Program-made: the position numbers and the translations under genes
From: CAIKBL01 sp043734785
GTDB lineage: Bacteria; Pseudomonadota; Gammaproteobacteria; Ga0077536
Reading direction: 5' to 3'
NCBI GenBank assembly: GCA_043734785.1
Contig: JAYTEX010000042.1
Coordinates: forward strand, 1-16,626
Length of the DNA: 16,626 nucleotides
The notes under the pieces: model-generated
The model's input: only the letters and a program-made list of their open reading frames with translations
What the model was told of the DNA's origin: nothing
Database searches by the model: none
In this document: in pieces, positions 1-6,095 of the stretch
How positions within the stretch are numbered: position 1 is the stretch's first letter
How the letters are laid out: the number at the start of each line of letters is the position of its first letter

Positions 1-372
<372 letters not shown>

Positions 373-479
373 ATAACACTTAAGCGTTTTAAGATGACGT
401 GTGCCGAATGGCACTTTCAGCCTATCATTTACTCAATAACGTTTTCAGAACCAGCCGATAAGGCTAGTTCACACCGGTT

Positions 480-597
480 TGCCTGGTGACAATAGCGAGC
501 GGGAACCACCTGATCCCATTTCGAACTCAGAAGTGAAACTGCTCAGCGCCGATGATAGTGTGGCAGTAGCCATGTGAAAGTAGGTCATCGCCAGGCA
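480..597 (+). rRNA. rrf: 5S ribosomal RNA
   Basis: A complete 5S rRNA gene of about 118 bases. The 5' end TGCCTGGTGAC pairs with the 3' end GTCATCGCCAGGCA to form helix I. The internal landmarks CATTTCGAACTCAGAAGTGAAAC and GCCGATGATAGTGTGG are typical of proteobacterial 5S. It lies about 107 bases after the 23S end, with no tRNA in the spacer. The exact ends are set by the terminal stem and may shift by one or two bases. Confidence 0.96.
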
Positions 598-608
598 TCA
601 AACGATGC

Positions 609-631
609 ACCCCGGCAGTAATTGCCGGGGT
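609..631 (+). terminator. rRNA operon terminator hairpin
   Basis: ACCCCGGCA and TGCCGGGGT form a perfect 9-bp, GC-rich stem around a 5-base loop (GTAAT), 12 bases after the 5S gene. The following TTACTCCTCCCTCTT is pyrimidine-rich rather than a pure T run. Position and stem strength make it the likely end of the rRNA transcript. It also separates the rRNA operon from the convergent rpfF gene. Confidence 0.8.
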
Positions 632-773
632 TACTCCTCCCTCTTATAAGTAAATCCCGTTAAGAAACTTGATATGCTCCTTGAAGTGTAGGCGGCCTCT
701 CGCACGCGACTTAGATGTTCGAGAGCTCAGTACGAAATTAGACGCGGATAGCGGCGCGCGCTAGAGTGCGCTT

Positions 774-1649
774 TCAGTTCCAGAGCCCGACTCGTCGCTG
801 TGCGTTAAGTAGGTAACGCATGGTCCGTTTGTGTTTTTCGGTAAGGTTCATGGCGGTATCAACCCATTGCGTGACGGATGCCAGCAGTGAGCCGTAAGTA
901 ATATTCGCAAGTTGGGCTTTCCGTTCCTCCATCAACGCGATGGGCGCGGATGCCGTAAGCGATCTTACAAAATCGCGTGCCGTTCCCGCTGGGACCAAAA
1001 AATCAACGACCCCTATCTCGTGTAAAAATTCAGCACTGTAACGGTTCGCGCTAGAAACTAGTCGTTCGGCGACGGGTTGATCGGTTCTGGCAGCTAGCAG
1101 CGGCAATGCTCCCATCCCCGGGAACAACCCAAATAAGGATTCCGGAAACCCGAAGTGTGTCCCACACTCTGCCACTATTATGTGACATGACAAGGCCGCT
1201 TCGAAACCACCGCCCTGGGCTTCGCCTTCGATCATGGCGATCGTCGTAAGGTCATGCTTTCCGTAACCTGTAATATTGGCCCAGACCTCTTGTATTGCGG
1301 CCGTTCCGTAATCAATAAGTCGATTATGGTCACGGGCGTTGATGAGCCTTAAAAATAGTTCCAGGTCGCCCCCTAGCGAGAAGACTTTGTTGATGTGCGA
1401 CGCGACTATTTTATAACGCGCTGCACCAATTGTTCCTTCCCGAATCTTCGCCGACAAAGAGTCCAACTCAACTAATAGCTGCGTCGAAACATGTTTCGGT
1501 GCAAACGACGCCAACTGCACCCAGATAGCAGCATTAGTCTGGTCAAATTCGATGTTCAGAACCGGCGAAGGCCAATAAACCCGTGGTTTGATTAATGGCT
1601 TTTCCTGATATTGGGGCGCTTGGCGTATCGCACTCGCTACACTGGTCAT
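774..1649 (-). CDS. rpfF: RpfF-like DSF synthase (crotonase superfamily)
   Basis: A 291-residue enoyl-CoA hydratase/crotonase-fold protein that best fits RpfF, the enzyme that makes diffusible signal factor (cis-2-unsaturated fatty acid) from 3-hydroxyacyl-ACP by dehydration and thioester cleavage in the cytoplasm. Visible hallmarks are FSLGGDLELF (about 90-99, oxyanion-hole region), QGGGFEAALSCH with Glu150, and FGFPESLFGLFPGMGA with Glu170. These two Glu match the catalytic pair of Xanthomonas RpfF (Glu141/Glu161). The C-terminal QWVDTAMNLTEKHKRTM (about 261-277) is also RpfF-like. Length matches the family (about 289). The start is supported by GGAGG at 1656-1660, six bases before the ATG. 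It converges on the rRNA operon and is divergent from the ACP-KS genes across an IS remnant. An ordinary enoyl-CoA hydratase is less likely given the paired Glu motifs and C-terminus. Confidence 0.88.
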   Translation of the reverse strand: MTSVASAIRQAPQYQEKPLIKPRVYWPSPVLNIEFDQTNAAIWVQLASFAPKHVSTQLLVELDSLSAKIREGTIGAARYKIVASHINKVFSLGGDLELFLRLINARDHNRLIDYGTAAIQEVWANITGYGKHDLTTIAMIEGEAQGGGFEAALSCHIIVAECGTHFGFPESLFGLFPGMGALPLLAARTDQPVAERLVSSANRYSAEFLHEIGVVDFLVPAGTARDFVRSLTASAPIALMEERKAQLANITYGSLLASVTQWVDTAMNLTEKHKRTMRYLLNAQRRVGLWN

Positions 1650-1765
1650 TTCAAACCTCCGGTTACCTGTGCGTCTGTCGTTAGCTTCACAGTCGGTTGG
1701 GCGCTGTCGCGTGGCTCCTAATCGATTAAGCTCGATGCTTGTCTCGAATTCGGCAGAAGATTCCT

Positions 1766-1785
1766 TCGGTTCGAATCGGTTCGAC
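1766..1785. repeat. Two tandem 10-bp repeats upstream of rpfF
   Basis: TCGGTTCGAA is followed directly by TCGGTTCGAC, and the block is flanked so that TTCGGT (1765-1770) and ACCGAA (1784-1789) form an inverted repeat. The period is one DNA helical turn and it lies about 117 bp upstream of the rpfF start. It could be an operator, but no known site is recognised. Confidence 0.4.
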
Positions 1786-1894
1786 CGAAATTACTGTATC
1801 CGCGTAATCTCTCAGAATCACCCGAATCAATTAATTCAAACCGCACCCTTGAGATAAGATATTTGCTACCGACCGGTAGGGCGAATTAGCACAG

Positions 1895-2045
1895 CAAAAA
1901 ATACCCTGGGTCGGGCGAGGACCAGGGTATGGACCATAAAGCTACAGGAGCCTTGCAGTGTTTCCTTAGAATCTCTGCAGTTGGGGTACCCCGAGCGAAC
2001 CTCGGAGAATGGCGGTCGAGGACAGCTTCCACCGGTGCTGTCAGC
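1895..2045 (-). ncRNA. Candidate small structured RNA upstream of rpfF
   Basis: A minus-strand stretch ending at the terminator above has no credible protein but several hairpins. From its 5' side these are GACAGC/GCTGTC around 2041-2020, CCGAG/CTCGG with a 5-base loop around 2004-1990, and a weaker AAGGC/GCTTT stem with loop TCCTGTA around 1955-1939. It could be a trans-acting small RNA of about 150 bases, a leader/attenuator of rpfF, or the 3' end of a gene lost when the IS element entered. No known RNA family is recognised and no clear promoter was found. Both ends are estimates; the 3' end is set by the terminator. Confidence 0.35.
1896..1930 (-). terminator. Rho-independent terminator, minus strand
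   Basis: Read on the minus strand, ATACCCTGG (1930-1922) and CCAGGGTAT (1909-1901) form a perfect 9-bp stem around a 12-base loop. A run of six T follows (complement of 1901-1896). This is a textbook intrinsic terminator shape. It lies about 245 bp upstream of rpfF on the same strand, so it either ends a separate minus-strand transcript or acts as an attenuator in a long rpfF leader. Confidence 0.72.
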
Positions 2046-2071
2046 CGACTTAGTAGTTTCTAGGTAGTTTT

Positions 2072-3351
2072 GTAATTACGCAGGTATTTCGGTAGTAATA
2101 CAGTGAAAGTATGCAGATACTTCATATTATGTATGAGTTACCGAACCCATCCCGACTGAACGTAGCGGAGAAAGACGCGCTGCTTTTCGAGCAGCTGCAG
2201 CACCTACCTCATTTGATTGCACTGGTGCAGGCCCTAAGCGCGCGCGTGTGCGATCTGGAAGATCGGTTGCACACAAGGGCAATCACCACTCCAATAAGCC
2301 GCCTTCGTCGGCCGGGTTGGCCAAGGAGCCCAAATCACGGCGCCCATCCTGCGGGCGCCAACTGGACGGGCATGCGGGAACCCCGCTTAAGCTCGTGGCC
2401 AACCAAGGGGTGATGAGCACCGGCTGCCTGAGCACTGCGAGGACTGCGGTGCGCACTTTGAGACACACGCCTAGGTCGTGTTCGAGGAGCGGCGCCAGGT
2501 GTTCGATCTGATCAAGACAGTGCTGCACGTGACCGAGCACCGCGGATATGAAGCGCGGTGCCGGTGTGGTCAATGCCATCGTAGTGGCTTTGCGGACAAC
2601 TTCTCGGTGCCGTTGCAATACGGCCCGGTGCTCAAGAGCACGCTGGTCTATCTGACGCAACAACCACTGCTGCCGATTGAGCGCACGGCGCAAATCCTTT
2701 GCTGCCGGTTTGGCGTAAAGCTCTCGGTGGGGAGCGTGCAGTCGAGCGTTGCCCAAGCCGCCCAGCCGCTGGCACCCTGTGTCGAGCGCATTGCGCTGGC
2801 TGCATACGGCGGGCACGCCCCTGCTCACCTAGTATGGCGCGCATCACAAGCGCGGCCAGGTCGCGACGGACGATCTGGGCAGCTTGCCGGTATTCGAGGG
2901 CGCCGCCGTGCATAACGGCTGGGCCTCCGCGCGACTATGGTTGCACCCATGCGTGGTGTAATGCCCATCATCTGCGCGAACTCATCTACCTGGAGCAAAC
3001 CGCCATTGCGCGCCCGAATCCAGCCGACACAGCGTGGCCGTATCAAGCAATCCCCTGCGGTCAATCTTCTCCTCTGCCTGCGTCAGCACGCCGACGCTGT
3101 CCTGCGCTTTCTTACCGACTCGCGTGTACCCATCGACAATAACCCGACCGAATGCGATATTCGTATGTCAAACCTCAAGCAAAAAGCCTCCGGGTCTTTC
3201 CGTACCGTCACCGGTGCCGAATCCTTAAGCATTATCCGCGCCCACCTCGCTACGCTGCGCAAACAGGGCCGTGATGTCTTCCATGCCCGCACGCTCGCCT
3301 TTCAAGGTCAAGCACCCGATTCTCTGCCTTCCGAGTACGCTGAATAGTTAC
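2072..3351 (+). mobile_element. Decayed IS66-family insertion sequence with both ends
   Basis: The element spans about 1.28 kb. The left end begins GTAATTACGCAG at 2072. The right end, read inward from 3351, begins GTAACTATTCAG. The two ends match at about 16 of 20 positions when one gap is allowed, and both start with the GTAA typical of IS66 termini. The 8 bases outside are GTAGTTTT (2064-2071) and GTAAGTTT (3352-3359), identical at 6 of 8. IS66 elements make 8-bp target duplications, so this fits an old duplication that has diverged. The inside is one broken transposase gene and is shorter than a full element. Removing it would join the rpfF upstream region directly to the ACP gene. Confidence 0.72.
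2111..3347 (+). pseudogene. IS66-family transposase, frameshifted remnant
   Basis: Fragments of an IS66 (TnpC-type) transposase follow each other in several frames. The N-terminal LNVAEKDALLFEQL and coiled-coil part (to about 2275) gives way to a second frame with SNKPPSSAGLAKEPKS (about 2290-2340). A third frame carries the zinc-finger part PEHCEDCGAHF, interrupted by an in-frame TAG at 2472-2474, then RRQVFDLIKTVLHVTEHRGY and LQYGPVLKSTLVYLTQQPLLPIERT. Near 2815-2825 the segment with the first catalytic Asp appears deleted. Further pieces are GAHHKRGQ, then CNAHHLREL after another shift near 2930, then VPIDNNPTECDIRMSN holding the usual catalytic Glu region and ending at 3347. It cannot make an active transposase. 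Confidence 0.9.
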
Positions 3352-3360
3352 GTAAGTTTA

Positions 3361-3618
3361 ATGATGAACGAACAAGAGATTTATGCTCGAGTCTGCAGAG
3401 TAATCGCAGACACGCTCGAGATTGGAGAAATAGAGCTCTCCGAAAGCACTCGGGTCAAAGAAGACCTTGGCGCCGATTCCATGCAGGTGGTGACTATCAT
3501 CATCGCCCTTGATGATGAGTTTGACACTGAATTTAATCTGGCTGAACTCCCGAACGAACCCATCACGCTCAAATGGATAGCTGATTTTGTCGAACGTACC
3601 ATCGCGCACAAGCAGTGA
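3361..3618 (+). CDS. Acyl carrier protein
   Basis: A small acidic protein (85 residues from the first of two adjacent ATG codons, 84 from the second) with an acyl carrier protein fold. It carries acyl chains as thioesters on a phosphopantetheine arm. The attachment site is DLGADSMQ, with Ser40 in the 85-residue numbering; it has Met where most ACPs have Leu after the Ser. EDLGADSMQVVTIIIALDDEF matches ACP helix II, and the length fits the family. It overlaps the ketosynthase gene by 4 bp, so the two are probably translated together. The divergence of the sequence and its pairing suggest a specialised ACP rather than housekeeping AcpP. The IS66 remnant ends 9 bp before the first ATG, and only a weak GTAAG lies in the ribosome-binding position, so translation may now be poor. 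Confidence 0.9.
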   Translation: MMNEQEIYARVCRVIADTLEIGEIELSESTRVKEDLGADSMQVVTIIIALDDEFDTEFNLAELPNEPITLKWIADFVERTIAHKQ

Positions 3619-4976
3619 AATCCGCGAACGCTGAGGTGACTAAAGCACGTGTTTTCGTGACTGGACTAGGAGCTGTGTCTTGCTTTGGGTGTGGTGTGGA
3701 AGCTTTCTGGCAGGGTTGCAAGACTGGCGCTAGCAGGGTCGAACCTGTACCTGAAAACTGGTCGCTATATTACGATGCCACCAGCCTTGTATGGTCTCCT
3801 CTGCCCCAAATTGATTTCGCGGCATTAGGCTTTTCGCGAGCTGATCGACTGACGATGAGTATGCCCTCGTTGCTCGCAGTGGCCGCTAGTAAGGAAGCCA
3901 TGACTCAGGCGCAGGCCCTCGGTTGGTTGCCAGTGTCCGGCACTCACACGCACATTCGCGCCGCGGTCTATCTCGGTACTGGATTCGGCGGCGCCCAGGC
4001 TCCCTTCGATAATTATCGGGCGCACCTCCTAGGTGGAATGAAATCCCGCTTCGAGAAGCTTCGAGAAGACTTTCCGGGCGATCTTCAGGTTCAAGAGCAT
4101 CTCTCGGCACTTAAAGCCCACCCCAGGGTTAATCCGTTAGTGATATGCCAAACGATGCCCAACGCTGCGAGCGCGACCGTTGGCATTTATTACGGGATAA
4201 AGGGTCCGAACGATACTGTCTGTTATGCGTGTGCATCAGGAACCGTCGCAATTGGTCGCGCCTTCCAGGCGATCCAGCGTGGCGAACTAGATTTCGCCAT
4301 CGCCGGCGGCGTAGAACATCTAAACGATAGAGCGGGTGGCGTATTCATGGGTTTTGACCGACTCCAAACATTGGCAAAACCCCATACAGCCGTCGGTTTA
4401 GAAAATCGACCTTTTGACGTCGAACGTTCTGGGTTCTTGTTCAGCGAAGGCGGGGCCGCTGCGCTTGTCCTGGAATCTGAAGCCTCGGCCAAGAGCCGAG
4501 GGGTGAAACTGCTCGCAGAAATCAAAGGTTTCGCCCTGACTTCCGATGCGCTATCGATGGTCGCGATGTCGGAAGAAAACAGCAGCATCCCCGCGATGTT
4601 CGAACAGGTATTGAGATCGGCTGATATCCAGGCGGGAGATATCGGTTACATCAACGCGCATGGGACCGCCACGAAACTAAACGATTTGGTCGAGAGCAGG
4701 TTGATCAAACAGCATTTCGGAGTTAGGCCAAAGGTGAACAGCACTAAATCAATTCTCGGCCATACCATCGGTGCAAGCGGAGCATTCGAGGCCATTGCAA
4801 CCGTGAAAAGCCTGCAAGAACAGACAGTTCATATCTCGCGTAATCTAAGAAACCCCATCGCCGATCTGAATTTCTGTACTGAAACATCTCATCACAACTT
4901 CGAATTCGCCCTTTCTCAAAGCTTTGGTTTCGGTGGCCACAACGCCGGGCTGATATTTAGCCATATTTCCGAGTAG
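3615..4976 (+). CDS. Beta-ketoacyl-ACP synthase (KAS II/FabF-like)
   Basis: A 453-residue condensing enzyme of the thiolase superfamily, which extends acyl-ACP by decarboxylative condensation with malonyl-ACP. The Cys-His-His triad of the FabF/KAS II group is intact: Cys206 in YACASGT, His349 in NAHGTATKLND and His383 in KSILGHTIGASGA. RVFVTGLGAVSCFG at 12-25 and the C-terminal SFGFGGHNA are family signatures. It is about 40 residues longer than FabF, with extra sequence around 45-70 and 140-172 (rich in charged residues, before the active-site Cys). The start is GTG at 3615, inside the ACP stop (GTGA overlap), which indicates coupling. The nearby RpfF and RpfC suggest a role in making a signal fatty acid, but that is inference; it could instead serve another lipid or polyketide product. 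Confidence 0.88.
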   Translation: MKSANAEVTKARVFVTGLGAVSCFGCGVEAFWQGCKTGASRVEPVPENWSLYYDATSLVWSPLPQIDFAALGFSRADRLTMSMPSLLAVAASKEAMTQAQALGWLPVSGTHTHIRAAVYLGTGFGGAQAPFDNYRAHLLGGMKSRFEKLREDFPGDLQVQEHLSALKAHPRVNPLVICQTMPNAASATVGIYYGIKGPNDTVCYACASGTVAIGRAFQAIQRGELDFAIAGGVEHLNDRAGGVFMGFDRLQTLAKPHTAVGLENRPFDVERSGFLFSEGGAAALVLESEASAKSRGVKLLAEIKGFALTSDALSMVAMSEENSSIPAMFEQVLRSADIQAGDIGYINAHGTATKLNDLVESRLIKQHFGVRPKVNSTKSILGHTIGASGAFEAIATVKSLQEQTVHISRNLRNPIADLNFCTETSHHNFEFALSQSFGFGGHNAGLIFSHISE

Positions 4977-5030
4977 CCACTAATTGGTATAGTCGCCAGT
5001 ATCCAATGGCCGGGACGGAGGTGGAACCCC

Positions 5031-5222
5031 ATGAACGTCAAGATGGTCATTGAATCTCTTAAGGGTATCTCTAAAAATTCCCTCTCAACCACCCGCCTAG
5101 CGATCGATTCCAGGGCGGAGTATGGAGATAATATCAATCATTTTGCTCTATCCAATGTAAGGCGATGCGTAAAACAAGCTCCCCAAGTTTCTTTGCTGTC
5201 CAATCGCGCACGGTCAAATTAA
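5031..5222 (+). CDS. Hypothetical short ORF after the ketosynthase, probably interrupted
   Basis: A 63-residue reading frame starting 54 bp after the ketosynthase stop. It has a very good ribosome-binding site, GGAGGTG at 5017-5023, seven bases before the ATG. The N-terminal part (MNVKMVIESLKGISKNS) reads like a real start, but I recognise no family. The last 19 codons overlap the first codons of the IS5 transposase remnant in another frame, so the original gene was probably longer and lost its 3' part to that insertion. It may have been the third gene of an ACP-KS operon. Confidence 0.4.
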   Translation: MNVKMVIESLKGISKNSLSTTRLAIDSRAEYGDNINHFALSNVRRCVKQAPQVSLLSNRARSN

Positions 5223-5680
5223 CGGCGATGGGTGATCCTTTGGTGACGCTAGACGCGCAGACTGATGGGGAAGCCTTTCGGTGTGATTTAGCACGGGTGC
5301 ATGAGAAGGCAACGAAGCGCACGGCGAGAGCGAAACCGATCGATGTGGTGCTGATGTTCAAGCTGCTGGTGCAGCAGCAGCGGTATCACCTGGCTGACGA
5401 CGAAATTGAATACCCAGTGCGCGAGCGGCTGTCGTTGATGCGCTTTTTGGGTCTTCAGTTGGAAGACCGGCCGCCGGATGCGAAGACGGCGAGGTTGGTC
5501 GAAGCACCTCGGCAGCGCCACAGTCGCGAAGAGAACATCCAGATTAAGGCGGGCACCCCGCCGGCGGACTGGCCGGGAAAGAAGCAGCGGCCAAAAAATT
5601 GCGGCGCGCTGGACGAAGAAGCATCAGCCGACCCACGACGGTGACAAGCATCACGTTACCGCGATAGCGGTGCCCTTATG
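5165..5680 (+). pseudogene. IS5-family transposase remnant
   Basis: The N-terminal part of an IS5-family (DDE) transposase is clear: SPSFFAVQSRTVKLTAMGDP, AKPIDVVLMFKLLVQQQ, then ERLSLMRFLGLQLEDRPPDAKT. Near 5500 the frame jumps directly from DAKTARLV to the later motif APRQRHSREENIQIKAGTPP. About 45 codons that normally lie between these, including the first catalytic Asp, are therefore missing. Near 5600 a frameshift moves the match ARWTKKHQPTHDGDKHHVTA to another frame, and similarity ends around 5670. The 3' half of the gene is gone, and no paired ends or target duplication could be found. The start at 5165 (MRKTSSPS) fits the usual N-terminus of this group. The gene is inactive. Confidence 0.85.
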
Positions 5681-6095
5681 AATGAACCCCTGTTGCCATC
5701 TCTCGAAAACCTATCGCGCAGTCTAAGTGTTGGTGCAGCGGAAGCGTCTGTTATTGAACCCCACAAGAATCAAATTCCAATCATTCCGGTCGCGCTACAT
5801 TCTCCCAGCACGACGCGACTGCGGAATGGTGACATTGAGCCTAGAACGGCAGCTGACCGCTGCACGGCGTGAGAAAGCGGATGGCTAAGTTGGATTTGTG
5901 CTGGAAATAAACTACTCCTGGTGGGTGAGCCGCGCTAGGGCATGCGCAGCGGACCCCATTGTGCGCACGGCGGCGCTGCACCTTGTCGGCATAGCTCACA
6001 ATTCCGACTCAAAGCGCCTTTCCCTACACCCAATGGGTCAGAGCTCACACGCTGTTCGACTGCCGTTTCGAGGTTGAAAGGCTTTCCCCCCGATA
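5681..6095. other. Non-coding stretch upstream of rpfC
   Basis: About 415 bases between the IS5 remnant and rpfC. A 64-codon frame (5678-5872) is open but resembles nothing and has no supporting start signal, so I do not call it. Visible structure: an 11-base palindrome ACCCAATGGGT (6028-6038), and two copies of AGCTCACA (5993-6000 and 6042-6049), each followed by a TTC(C)GACT-like block. Part of it is probably leftover IS sequence, and the 3' part should hold the rpfC promoter. No convincing -35/-10 pair was found. Confidence 0.5.

Noticed and set aside
373..479. Possible tRNA in the 23S-5S spacer
   Set aside because: No cloverleaf or TTCGANNC arm is visible.
1669..1857. 62-codon plus-strand frame upstream of rpfF
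   Set aside because: No start signal and no recognisable product; it overlaps the probable rpfF leader.
2283..3292. Several long frames on both strands in the IS66 remnant
   Set aside because: They are shadows or shifted pieces of the broken transposase.
5678..5872. 64-codon frame after the IS5 remnant
   Set aside because: No similarity, low-complexity composition and no ribosome-binding site; treated as non-coding.
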